A stretch of 11,381 nt of DNA from Pseudomonadota bacterium (GCA_021828605.1 JAJZEG010000347.1:1-11381); one strand, 5' to 3'. Numbered from the stretch's first letter, positions 1 to 6,993 are shown. Program-made: numbers and translations. Notes: generated by a model from the letters alone, not told the origin.

Positions 1-319
1 CTGACGGTCGCTGCGTGCGCCGCTGGCGGGGCGGGATCACGATCAGGCGGGGATTGATGTGGGGATTGGCCAGGTCGGTTCGGCGATGGTGGCGTATGAT
101 CGGGCGATTGGGGCGTATTCGGGCACGGCCTATCCGGTGCAGGGGGTGGAGACGCTGATCGAGGCGACGTATCAGGCGCAGATTAACCGCTGGTGGCAGG
201 TGCAGCCGGATATTCAATATGTGATTAATCCGGGGGCGGGGATTCCTGATCCGGCTGAGCCGGGGCGGCGGTTGGCGAATGAGTTGGTGGTGGGGGTGCG
301 GGGGGTTATTACATTTTAG
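1..319 (+). CDS. OprB-type carbohydrate porin, C-terminal fragment with frameshift
   Basis: This is the 3' end of an outer-membrane beta-barrel porin of the OprB carbohydrate-selective family. The readable part gives APLAGRDHDQAG, then the strand-rich stretch EATYQAQINRWWQVQPDIQY, a VINPGAGIPDP turn and a terminal GVRGVITF ending in Phe, as outer-membrane porins usually do. These match the end of Acetobacteraceae OprB proteins as I remember them. The reading frame that ends at 319 has a TGA at 2-4, while frame 1 gives LTVAA at 1-15 and stops at 55-57. Dropping one base (T16) joins LTVAA to APLAGRDHDQ, the expected family sequence, so a +1 frameshift lies near position 16. A caller may start the remnant at GTG 59. 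Whether this is a sequencing error or a real pseudogene cannot be decided here; the rest of the gene is outside the window. Confidence 0.75.
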
Positions 320-567
320 ACGGGTGGCTGGTTGATCTGGACGGGGGGTGCGGCAGCGACTAAAGTCTCGTGCGTGCGCTTTTCTTGCTAATAATACTCT
401 AAATTTTTGTTTAGATGCGCCATCATTGTGTCTATTGCTTGATACTTCCCGTATATCATTGGGATTGCATCAGATGTGCTTGAAAAATTTCGATGCGTAT
501 TCAGCACAAGGGTTGTTCAGGAATCGCGCGCTGGTGGGTCGCTCCGGTGGCGCGTGAGGGTCGGCGG
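320..567. other. Intergenic AT-rich gap before the glycosyltransferase
   Basis: The stretch from about 360 to 500 is clearly more AT-rich than its surroundings (runs such as TAATAATACTCTAAATTTTT at 389-408), which fits an upstream regulatory region for the glycosyltransferase. I looked for paired -35/-10 hexamers and found no combination with good matches at 16-18 bp spacing, so no promoter is called. No convincing terminator for the porin and no RNA gene is visible. If the glycosyltransferase began at the ATG at 493, part of this gap would be coding, but no Shine-Dalgarno sequence precedes that ATG. Confidence 0.5.
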
Positions 568-1479
568 GTGGATTTTGATATTGCCGTGTATGCGGTCAAT
601 GAAGCGGCGACGATTGCGGCGTGCGTCCGCTCGGTCGATCAGGCTTGTGCGGGGCGGGTTGGGCATATTTCGGTTTTGTTGAATGGCAGCACTGATCGGT
701 CGGCGGATATTTTGACATCGATGCGGTTGTCGCATGCGGCGATGACGATTTATCGGATTCCCATCGCCGACAAGGCCAATGCGGTCAATCAGTATTTTTA
801 CGCGCTGCGACGCGCGGCCGATGTTTATTTTGGGGTCGATGCGTATACGACGATCAGTCAGGGCGCGCTGCGCGCGATGGCGGCGGCGTTGGCTGGTGAT
901 AAGCGCGCGTTGATTGCCTCGGCGGTGCCGGTCAGCGGGCGATCAGCGGCGAGCGTTGCTGCTAACACGATGAAAGGCGGGATGGTCAATGGCCAGTTTC
1001 ATGGTCTGCGACCCGATTTTATCGATCGGTTGGTCGCCGCTGGTTATCGCTTGCCGTTGCAGATTTATCGGGGCGATGGCTTGCTTGGTTCGATGGCGGC
1101 GCATGATTTGGATGCTGTGAACACGCCGTGGGATCATGCGCGGGTGATTGGGGTGGCGGAGGCCACATTCGCGTTGACGCCACTCTCGGTGTTCAAATGG
1201 CGCGATATTCGGCGGCAATATCAGCGCGAAATTCGGCAGGCGCGGGGGCGGATGGAGAATGCGGCGATCAAGTCGCTGATTTATGCGCAGGGCTATGGCG
1301 CCTTGCCGGAAAATGCGAATGAGATGATCCGGGCGTGGTTGAAGACGAACCGACCGGCACCGAACGGGATGCGCGATCAGTATTTTACCAGGATGGCGCT
1401 GCGCCAGTTGGAAGCGGCGGCGACGATTAAAGCAATGAAGCCGGAGATTGTTGCGGTTTTGGAACCAGGTCGGGCGTGA
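568..1479 (+). CDS. Family 2-type glycosyltransferase (GT-A fold)
   Basis: Predicted soluble or peripheral glycosyltransferase that would transfer a sugar from a nucleotide-sugar donor; acceptor and product are unknown. About 303 residues from this start. The N-terminal nucleotide-binding strand IAVYAVNEAATIAACV (from residue 5), the LLNGSTDRSADIL segment (about 37-49), DKANAVNQY (68-76) and the VDAYT turn (90-94, in the place of the usual DxD motif) follow the GT-A family 2 pattern. YRGDGLLGS (167-175) may form part of the acceptor side. The GTG at 568 is preferred because GAGGG at 556-560 lies 7 bases upstream and the protein then begins directly at the first beta strand. The longer alternative from ATG 493 adds 25 residues without family character and has no ribosome binding site. 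No transmembrane segment is evident. It stands alone between a porin and a convergent gene, so context gives no pathway. Confidence 0.75.
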   Translation: MDFDIAVYAVNEAATIAACVRSVDQACAGRVGHISVLLNGSTDRSADILTSMRLSHAAMTIYRIPIADKANAVNQYFYALRRAADVYFGVDAYTTISQGALRAMAAALAGDKRALIASAVPVSGRSAASVAANTMKGGMVNGQFHGLRPDFIDRLVAAGYRLPLQIYRGDGLLGSMAAHDLDAVNTPWDHARVIGVAEATFALTPLSVFKWRDIRRQYQREIRQARGRMENAAIKSLIYAQGYGALPENANEMIRAWLKTNRPAPNGMRDQYFTRMALRQLEAAATIKAMKPEIVAVLEPGRA

Positions 1480-1499
1480 GGGCCGCGCCTGCTCGACCT
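1467..1499. terminator. Possible hairpin between convergent genes
   Basis: AGGTCG (1467-1472) and GGCG (1473-1476) can pair with CGCC (1486-1489) and CGACCT (1494-1499), giving ten base pairs with a four-base bulge. The glycosyltransferase stop codon sits in the loop, and the convergent DUF347 gene stops at 1505. There is no U tract on either side, so this is at best a weak or bidirectional terminator. Confidence 0.25.
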
Positions 1500-1504
1500 C
1501 TCAT

Positions 1505-2278
1505 TCAGCGCATCGGTTGTGCAGCGGGGTGCAAGCCGGGACGCTGGGGTAGGACGATAATCAGCAGGAGGATGGAAGCGGTGAGGATGGTTGAGGCGCC
1601 AGCCCGGCTTAGATCCATGCCGCCAAGGGCGAGCGGCTTGTCCAGAAGGTCGCCAACGGTGGCGCCAAGCGGGCGGGTGAGAATAAAGGCGGCCCAGAAC
1701 AGCGCGACGTGAGACAGGCGGGTGACGTAATAGGCGCCAGCCGTGAGGGCGATGGCCGCGCTGAACACCAGGGCGCCGCCGCCAAAGCCGAGACCGTTAG
1801 TATCCGCCATCCAGTCGCCGAGCGCGGTGCCGAGGGTTTGCGAGAATAAGATGGTGACCCAGTAGAAGGCTTCGGTGCGCGGCGTCGCGACGGTGTTTAC
1901 CGACACGCTGCCTTCGACCCAGCGCCAGCAAGCGAGCGATGCGCCGAGCAGCAGAATTAGAATTGACGCACCGCCCGCATAGCCGATGCCGAGCGACCGG
2001 TCGGTGAAGTCGGCCATGGTGGTGCCAACCGTCGTGGTGGCGACGATGGTGAGCCAGTACAGATAGGGGTTGAAGCGGGTGGCGCGAATTTGCGCGATCA
2101 CCGCAACACTGAAAATCGCCATGAAAATGAGCGTGCCCACCGCGTAACCCAGATGCATCGACATGGTGACGGCGTCACCGCCGGTTTCGCCGAGCGTGGT
2201 CGCGAGGATTTTGATAATCCAGAATCCCAGAACGATTTCCGGCACTTTGGTCAGGCCGGGTTTCACGGTGTCAGTCAT
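1505..2278 (-). CDS. DUF347 (COG4705) four-repeat membrane protein
   Basis: Integral inner-membrane protein of 257 residues belonging to the DUF347 repeat family (Pfam PF03988), whose members carry four tandem repeats of two membrane segments with a conserved tryptophan. Function is unknown. All four repeats are visible: an aromatic-Trp pair (FW20, YW75, YW140, FW195) followed exactly 15 residues later by an Asp (D35, D90, D155, D210) inside TLGETGGD, TVGTTMAD, TLGTALGD and PLGATVGD. The second and third repeats continue into a GxGxxGGA segment. Repeat spacing is 55, 65 and 55 residues. The ATG is supported by AGGAG (CTCCT at 2286-2290 on the plus strand) 7 bases upstream. It lies 90 bases downstream of the sensor kinase on the same strand and is probably controlled by that two-component system. 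The intramembrane Asp residues could bind a cation or proton; that is inference. Confidence 0.85.
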   Translation of the reverse strand: MTDTVKPGLTKVPEIVLGFWIIKILATTLGETGGDAVTMSMHLGYAVGTLIFMAIFSVAVIAQIRATRFNPYLYWLTIVATTTVGTTMADFTDRSLGIGYAGGASILILLLGASLACWRWVEGSVSVNTVATPRTEAFYWVTILFSQTLGTALGDWMADTNGLGFGGGALVFSAAIALTAGAYYVTRLSHVALFWAAFILTRPLGATVGDLLDKPLALGGMDLSRAGASTILTASILLLIIVLPQRPGLHPAAQPMR

Positions 2279-2353
2279 TTATGGTCTCCTGCGCATGGCG
2301 CGCCCGCCACGCCCCGCTCCGTGCCAAGCGCGTTGAACCTGTTTTATTTGAAC

Positions 2354-2373
2354 AGACTTAGGAGAGACTTAGG
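2354..2373 (-). promoter_or_regulatory. Candidate response-regulator box, 11-bp direct repeat
   Basis: Two identical 9-base units CCTAAGTCT (minus strand), separated by two bases, give a period of exactly 11 bp; this can also be read as CTAAGT-N5-CTAAGT. Direct hexamers repeated at one 11-bp step are the known geometry of OmpR/PhoB-class regulator sites such as the PhoB and PmrA boxes. The box overlaps the kinase stop codon (2369-2371) and lies about 75 bases before the DUF347 start. A good -10 hexamer downstream is not obvious (TCAAAT at 2346-2351 is the best, 4 of 6). No second copy was seen upstream of the regulator gene. Confidence 0.5.
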
Positions 2374-3691
2374 GCCCGACGCGCGGCGGCATCACCAGAC
2401 GCGCCAGCACGCCGCTGGTGCCATCGGTGCGGTTGCCGACTTCCAGGGTGAAGCCGTGGCGCTCGGCGATGCGGGCGGCGATGGCCAGGCCCAGGCCCGA
2501 CCCGACCGCGATATGGGGCGCGGCACGGTAGAAGCGCTTGAATAGATGGGCATCGGATCCCTGGGGCAGGCCGGGGCCGGTATCGAGCAGGTCGGCGACA
2601 AAGCCAGCGTCAGCTTGCCGCAGCGTCACATCCAGCTTTCCGCCATGCGGGGTATAAAGAAGGGCATTCTCGATCAGATTGGCGAAGAGCGTGCGGAGTT
2701 CCTGCGCGTCACCGCTGATCATGGCGCGTGAGGGGATATCTGCCCCCAGATCGACGCCTTGATGACCGGCCAGCGGCGCCTGATCCGCCACACAATCGAG
2801 CAGAAGGCCAGCGACATCGAATAGGGTGCTGTGGGGCGGTTGGGGTTCATCGAGCCAGGCGAGGCGCAAAAGCTGATCGACCAGCACCCCGGCGCGCCGC
2901 GTTGCTGCTGCCAACGCGTCGAGGCGCGGGCGCTGGGTGGCGTTGGGCGTATCGGCGCTGAGATTGCCGATTTCGATTTGCATGGCGGCAATCGGCGTGC
3001 GCAGCGTATGCGCAGCATCGGAGACAAACCGCTTCTGGGCGGCCAGTGCCGTGTTCAGCCGCAGGATCAGCCCGTTCATGCCCTCAACCAAAGGGGTCAA
3101 CTCGATGGGCACCGCCGCGAGCGGCAGCTTCTCCGTGGCCAGGGCGCCGCGTGTTGACAGATCATGTGCGAGAGCATCGAGCCGCCGCAAGGTGCGATGC
3201 AGGGCCAGCCCGACCACCAGCCAGGATAACGGGATGAGCAGCAGCACGGGCAGCGCCGCCCCGATTGCGGCGTTGTTGGCAATCTCGTTACGCACGGTCA
3301 TGCGTTGGGCCACCTGAACCGACTGGGTTTTGCCGCGCAGCGTGTAGACGCGCCACGCCTTGCCCCCGGCTCGCGCATTGGCAAAGCCGGATTTCGGCTG
3401 AAGCGGGATCATCGCACCGGGGAGCGATTGATGCGTGATATGCCCCGCCGCGTTCCAGAGGGTGACGGCGAAGCGATCCTCGGGGTCTTGGTCGGTCGCG
3501 GCGGGAGCATGAATGGCGGCGGGTCCTGATCCGGCATTCAGCGCGATTTGGCGGATCTGGCCATCGAGAAATCCCGCTGTCTCGTGCTCGCTATAGCGAT
3601 AGGCCGCGCCGGTGGTGATCAGGCCGGCAACCGCCAGCAGCACGGTGATCCAGGTCAGAGCGGTGCGACGCAGCGATGGTGTGCGGGTCAT
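2369..3691 (-). CDS. Sensor histidine kinase, QseC/TctE type
   Basis: Inner-membrane kinase of 440 residues that would autophosphorylate and pass the phosphate to the adjacent response regulator. The order is a short cytoplasmic N-terminus, TM1 (about 11-31), a periplasmic sensor region (about 32-140) resembling the 2CSK_N domain of QseC-like kinases, TM2 (about 142-165), a HAMP-like linker, and a HisKA domain with phosphoacceptor H228 in AAHTLRTP. Then come an N box with N338 and N342 (NLIENALLYTPHGG), G1 DTGPGLP (370-376), F box LFKRFYR (383-389) and G2 GSGLGLAIA (397-405). All catalytic boxes are intact. The usual HELR of the H box is HTLR, a variant I believe also occurs in functional relatives. 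The start ATG overlaps the regulator stop in TCAT at 3688-3691, indicating translational coupling. The signal sensed cannot be told from sequence. Confidence 0.93.
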   Translation of the reverse strand: MTRTPSLRRTALTWITVLLAVAGLITTGAAYRYSEHETAGFLDGQIRQIALNAGSGPAAIHAPAATDQDPEDRFAVTLWNAAGHITHQSLPGAMIPLQPKSGFANARAGGKAWRVYTLRGKTQSVQVAQRMTVRNEIANNAAIGAALPVLLLIPLSWLVVGLALHRTLRRLDALAHDLSTRGALATEKLPLAAVPIELTPLVEGMNGLILRLNTALAAQKRFVSDAAHTLRTPIAAMQIEIGNLSADTPNATQRPRLDALAAATRRAGVLVDQLLRLAWLDEPQPPHSTLFDVAGLLLDCVADQAPLAGHQGVDLGADIPSRAMISGDAQELRTLFANLIENALLYTPHGGKLDVTLRQADAGFVADLLDTGPGLPQGSDAHLFKRFYRAAPHIAVGSGLGLAIAARIAERHGFTLEVGNRTDGTSGVLARLVMPPRVGP

Positions 3692-4344
3692 TTGCGCACC
3701 ATCCAGCCAGCGCCACGGACATTGAGAATGATGGTTTTGCCGAATTTGCGGCGGATGGCGTGGATCAGCACCTCGACGGCGTTACTCTCGACCTCCTCGC
3801 CCCAACCATAAATCCGCGCCTCGATTTGCCCGCGCGAGAGAATATGGCCCGGACGCTCCATCAGCGTCTGCATGAGCGCATATTCCCGCGCGGGCAGAAT
3901 TTCAGTGCGCCCGGCATAGGAAAGCTCATGGGTTCCGGTATCGAGCTCGGCTTCATTTGTGCTCAAGCGGAGGGTCGCCCGGCCCGCGCGGCGGCGCAGC
4001 AATGCGCGCATGCGTGCGAGAAGTTCGGACAGCTCGAACGGCTTTACCAGATAGTCATCAGCACCCCAATCAAGCCCTGCCACCCGGCTCTCCACCGCAT
4101 CGCGCGCGGTGATGATCAGCACCGGCGTTGCCACCGCTTGACGCCGGATGGTCTGCAAAACCGCCATGCCATCCGCGCCGGGTAGTCCGAGATCGAGCAG
4201 TGCGATCGCGTAACCCGACTCACGCAAGGCCTCCTGTGCGGCGGGGCCATCGCGCACCCAATCCACCGCCATGCCCGCAGCCTTCAGCGCGGCCACCAGC
4301 CCGTTGCCAATCAACGCATCATCCTCAGCCAGCAGCACCCGCAT
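3688..4344 (-). CDS. OmpR/PhoB-family response regulator
   Basis: Cytoplasmic DNA-binding response regulator, 218 residues, partner of the kinase encoded immediately downstream. The receiver domain shows the acidic pair D8-D9, phosphoacceptor D51 (ALLDLGLPGADG), T79 (LIITARD) and K101 (VKPFE). The C-terminal winged helix (about 125-217) contains the LPAREYALMQTLMERPG helix, the recognition segment EVLIHAIRRKFG and the terminal NVRGAGWMV hairpin typical of OmpR-type effectors, closest in style to QseB/PmrA. No strong ribosome binding site precedes the ATG. The 128 bases between it and the upstream fic gene hold no clear promoter, so it may have a weak own promoter or be read from fic. Its likely target is the 11-bp direct repeat at 2354-2373. 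Confidence 0.93.
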   Translation of the reverse strand: MRVLLAEDDALIGNGLVAALKAAGMAVDWVRDGPAAQEALRESGYAIALLDLGLPGADGMAVLQTIRRQAVATPVLIITARDAVESRVAGLDWGADDYLVKPFELSELLARMRALLRRRAGRATLRLSTNEAELDTGTHELSYAGRTEILPAREYALMQTLMERPGHILSRGQIEARIYGWGEEVESNAVEVLIHAIRRKFGKTIILNVRGAGWMVRK

Positions 4345-4472
4345 GGATGCAACATCGGCTTATGCGCGCGCGCCGACAAGGTCGGGCGTTTCGATGGGTT
4401 GCACCCTCGCGTTTGGATTTGGCGATGCCGTCCTCGATTTCCGCAATGGTGACGTTCGCTGGTGGTTCAGGA

Positions 4473-5600
4473 TTACTGGTGCGCTGCCTGCGGTGAGAGC
4501 GGTGAGAGGGAATAATGGGTGCTGCGGCCGCCGGCGGTGTCTTTGACAAGGATTCCGCGTTGCACCAGGTCGTCGATGTCGCGCAGAGCGGTGTCGGTTG
4601 AGGTTTTGGTTAGGGTTGCCCATTTGGAACTGGTGAGTTTGCCCTCGAACCCGTCGAGCAGGCGGTTCAGCAATTTGCGTTGGCGGTCGTTTAGATTTTC
4701 CTGAGCGTAAATTTCCCAGAAACGCGCTTTACCGAGAACGGCGGCGAGGGTTTTCTGGGCACCATCGAAGGCGCGATCAAGGCAGGCGAGGAACCAAAGC
4801 AGCCAGGCGGTGATGTCGAGATCGGCTTTCTGGGTCTGTTCCAGAATGGCGTAATAGGCCTTGTTTTCGAGGCGGATTTGGGCCGACATGCTGTAGAAAC
4901 GCTGTGCGCTTTGTTCGGATCGCGCGAGCGCCAGATCGGCAATCGCCCGCGCGATGCGGCCATTCCCGTCTTCGAAAGGATGGATGGTCACAAACCAAAG
5001 ATGCGCAATGGCTGCCTGCAAGACCGGATCGATTGCAGGTTTCGCGTTGAACCAGGTGAGGAAGGCGCGCATTTCGCCGTCGAGGCGTGACGCGGCTGGG
5101 GCTTCATAATGCACCCGTTCGCGACCAAACGGGCCGGAGACCACCTGCATCGGCCCCGAAATTTCGGATCGCCAGCCGCCGACGGTGATCCTGGTCATAC
5201 CCCTGCGCCCGGTTGGAAACAAAGCGGCATGCCAGGCGAATAGACGATCTTGGGTTAAGGGTTGGTCATAGGATTGGGTCGCGTCGAGCATCATTTCGAC
5301 CACGCCCTCGACATGGCGGTCGGTGGGGGTAAGGGCGGCATGATCGAGACCCAGGCGCCGCGCGATTGAGGACCGCACCTGTTGTTTGTCCAGAAGCTCG
5401 CCCTCGATTTCGCTGGATTTGATCACCTCCACGGTCAGGCTTTCGAGCGCGGCCTCGGCGCGAAGCGGAAAGCCGAGTGCTGCCATGCGCCCGATCAGCC
5501 GTCCTTGATGGCGGCTCACCGCAGCGAGCTGATCAGCGACATCCGCGACGCTCCAGGTGAAGCGGGGCCAGGCTTGGTGTTCGTGGATATAGACTGTCAT
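4473..5600 (-). CDS. Fic family protein with DUF4172 N-terminus and C-terminal winged helix
   Basis: Predicted AMP-transferase of 375 residues that would modify a protein hydroxyl with AMP or another phospho-nucleotide moiety; the target is unknown. Residues 1-85 match the DUF4172 domain (WPRFTW, QGRLIGRMAALGF, SIARRLGLD). The Fic core holds the flap region ITVGGWRSEISGPMQVVSGP (138-157) and the complete catalytic loop HPFEDGNGRIAR (H207 to R218). S62 and E66-G67 in KSSEIEGE fit the class II inhibitory motif (S/T)xxxE(G/N), so activity is probably held in check within the same polypeptide. A winged helix (about 305-370, DRQRKLLNRLLDGFEG to RSTHYSL) closes the protein. The length is typical for this architecture. 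The start is preceded by a very short leader and only a weak AGAAAG. It has its own promoter covered by palindromes, so autorepression through the winged helix is likely (inference). Confidence 0.92.
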   Translation of the reverse strand: MTVYIHEHQAWPRFTWSVADVADQLAAVSRHQGRLIGRMAALGFPLRAEAALESLTVEVIKSSEIEGELLDKQQVRSSIARRLGLDHAALTPTDRHVEGVVEMMLDATQSYDQPLTQDRLFAWHAALFPTGRRGMTRITVGGWRSEISGPMQVVSGPFGRERVHYEAPAASRLDGEMRAFLTWFNAKPAIDPVLQAAIAHLWFVTIHPFEDGNGRIARAIADLALARSEQSAQRFYSMSAQIRLENKAYYAILEQTQKADLDITAWLLWFLACLDRAFDGAQKTLAAVLGKARFWEIYAQENLNDRQRKLLNRLLDGFEGKLTSSKWATLTKTSTDTALRDIDDLVQRGILVKDTAGGRSTHYSLSPLSPQAAHQ

Positions 5601-5698
5601 TCACCGTACTTTCTGCGGTGATTATGGCGATTATTCGCCGCAGGGGCAAGCCTAATTGTCGCCTATTTTGCGGTGAATAGGCGGGTTATTCGCCGCAA
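5599..5698. promoter_or_regulatory. Operator array: two 12-7-12 palindromes plus a half-site
   Basis: Two palindromes share a consensus arm YTGCGGYGAWTA and the same architecture of 12-bp arms around a 7-bp centre. The first spans 5613-5643 (arms CTGCGGTGATTA and TATTCGCCGCAG, 10 of 12 pairing). The second spans 5668-5698 (arms TTGCGGTGAATA and TATTCGCCGCAA, 11 of 12 pairing). Their starts are 55 bp apart. A fifth half-site, ATTCACCGTA, lies at 5599-5608 across the fic start codon. The first palindrome covers the fic -10 and spacer, the position of a repressor site; the second lies upstream of the -35. The obvious candidate binder is the winged helix of the Fic protein itself. Confidence 0.65.
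5621..5649 (-). promoter_or_regulatory. Promoter of the fic gene
   Basis: On the minus strand TTGCCC (plus coordinates 5644-5649, 4 of 6 matches to TTGACA) is followed after exactly 17 bases by CATAAT (5621-5626, 5 of 6 matches to TATAAT). Transcription would begin near 5614, leaving a leader of only about 13 bases before the ATG at 5600. The spacer and -10 lie inside a palindrome. Confidence 0.6.
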
Positions 5699-5731
5699 GC
5701 TGGGATGAGGGGAAGGCTCAGATTCGGGACA

Positions 5732-6895
5732 TTAGCCCTGGCGCTGCATGAATTCGGCGAAAAGTGGAACGGTAAAATCGAGGTAGCCGTGATCCGTGCT
5801 GTACACCATTCCTTTCGCAATGACTTTGGCTCGGGTTGGCCCGAGCGATGATTGCGAGCGGCCCAATGCCTTGGCGATATCAGCCATCGCATAGGGCCCC
5901 TCGCCAAGCTGTGACATTGTTTTTACGAACTGGATTTCGGTTTTGGTTAGTCGGTCGAGGCGGACTCGAAAAAATCCTTGGTCAAGTGAGGATAATGTTT
6001 CGAGATAAGACCGATTAATATCGTCGAGGGTGATTTGTGATCCTTCGGCGTTATTCCAGAAAAACGAGGCCCATTCCTGGAGAAAAAACGGATACCCACG
6101 GGTCCGCTCGACAACACAAGCCAGTGCAGCTTGCGTGATTGAGGCGCCTTCGTCGATGAGTGGTTTTTCGACCGCCAGAGCCGCAGATTGAGGATCCAGC
6201 GCATCCACGCCTGGGTACAGAAACAGGCGTTCGGCGTATGATTTGGCTTCGCCCGCGAGACGGGCAACTTGAGGAAGACCCGCACCGACCACAAGGATTG
6301 GCAGGCCCTTTTGGGACATGTCGTGGATGGCGACGATCAGAGCGGAGAGGTCTGGTTCCGCGAGATATTGGACCTCGTCAATGAGCAGGAGCCAACCTTT
6401 ATTAGCGGCTTTCGCGGCCTGGCCGATCATCTCAAATAAGTCGGGAAGATCGTGCTGGAGGTCCCCGCTATCGGCGAGGCCAGGCTCAGCATCTATCCCG
6501 ACCTCAATGCCAGCTATCTCGATTTTGAAAATTGAGGCGAACCCGCGCAAGCCTTTTAGTCCCCGAGCGGCAATTTGCTTCGCCGCATCTGTTGTGGAAA
6601 GCGAGCGCATCACCTTACGCATTTCGGGATAAAGCAGCTGAGCGAGACTCTCTTTTTCCGGTGCCTCCACCTTGGAGACCAGAAGCCCCTGGTCTCGTGC
6701 TATTTTTCCAATTTCATTGAGTAACACCGTTTTGCCGGTGCCCCTGAGCCCAAGCAGCAAGATTGATCGTGCGCTGCGCCCGTTGAGTGCGCGGCCACAT
6801 GAAATCCGCGCCGCGTCGAGGATTGCGGCGCGTCCGGCAAGTTCGGGCGGCCTGCTGCCGGCGCCTGGCGCAAAAGGGTTGCGGTACGGGTCCAA
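5732..6895 (-). CDS. AAA-type ATPase with C-terminal winged helix
   Basis: Predicted cytoplasmic ATPase of 387 residues, similar in layout to the ORC1/Cdc6-like and archaeal-type ATPase families; its precise role is unknown. Walker A is GLRGTGKT (49-56), Walker B LLLIDEVQ (169-176), and LPILVVGAG (198-206) fits the sensor 1 strand. YPFFLQEWASFFW (268-280) lies in the helical lid. The C-terminal part (about 318-382) is a winged helix of the ORC type (TKTEIQFVKTM, ADIAKALGRSQSSLGPTRAKVI, GYLDFTVPLFAEFM), suggesting DNA contact. The start is TTG, supported by AGGGGAG with GGAG 7 bases upstream, and the N-terminus DPYRNPFAPG is typical of this group as I remember it. It follows era by 133 bases and precedes fic by 131. 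Membership in a defence or regulatory system is possible but not shown by the sequence. Confidence 0.8.
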   Translation of the reverse strand: MDPYRNPFAPGAGSRPPELAGRAAILDAARISCGRALNGRSARSILLLGLRGTGKTVLLNEIGKIARDQGLLVSKVEAPEKESLAQLLYPEMRKVMRSLSTTDAAKQIAARGLKGLRGFASIFKIEIAGIEVGIDAEPGLADSGDLQHDLPDLFEMIGQAAKAANKGWLLLIDEVQYLAEPDLSALIVAIHDMSQKGLPILVVGAGLPQVARLAGEAKSYAERLFLYPGVDALDPQSAALAVEKPLIDEGASITQAALACVVERTRGYPFFLQEWASFFWNNAEGSQITLDDINRSYLETLSSLDQGFFRVRLDRLTKTEIQFVKTMSQLGEGPYAMADIAKALGRSQSSLGPTRAKVIAKGMVYSTDHGYLDFTVPLFAEFMQRQG

Positions 6896-6943
6896 TTGGC
6901 TTCTCCCCTTGTTTGGGCGTCTCCAGTGAATGTACTCTAGGAG

Positions 6944-6993
6944 TGTATAGGGTAGTATAGGAAAATTTGGTATTGTTTGGTATGGTTTGGTAT
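6944..6993 (-). promoter_or_regulatory. 10-bp-phased repeats in the ATPase promoter region
   Basis: The octamer ATACCAAA (minus strand; TTTGGTAT on plus) occurs three times without mismatch at 6966-6973, 6976-6983 and 6986-6993, exactly one helical turn apart. Closer to the gene, two -10-like hexamers TATACT (6954-6959) and TATACA (6944-6949) are also 10 bp apart. If TATACT is the -10, a 17-bp spacer puts the -35 (TACCAA, 6977-6982) inside the second octamer, so a bound activator is plausible. The block is AT-rich compared with all neighbouring genes. Confidence 0.5.

Noticed and set aside
2090..3529. Several long open frames on the plus strand across the DUF347 and kinase genes
   Set aside because: They lie opposite genes with clear domains and show low-complexity Arg/Ala/Gly-rich translations without motifs, as expected for antisense shadows in high-GC DNA.
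4361..4390. Terminator between fic and the response regulator
   Set aside because: CCGAC-AAG-GTCGG can form a short hairpin, but on the transcribed minus strand it is followed by GCGC repeats, not by a U tract.
4473..5600. Fic toxin with a separate antitoxin gene
   Set aside because: No small antitoxin frame lies next to it and the inhibitory motif is within the protein itself.
5732..6895. ATPase as an IstB-type transposition helper
   Set aside because: No transposase gene, terminal inverted repeats or target duplication is visible, and the C-terminal winged helix fits an ORC-like ATPase better.
6966..6993. Short regular repeats as a CRISPR array
   Set aside because: The units are 8 bases with 2-base gaps; CRISPR repeats and spacers are far longer and no cas genes are present.
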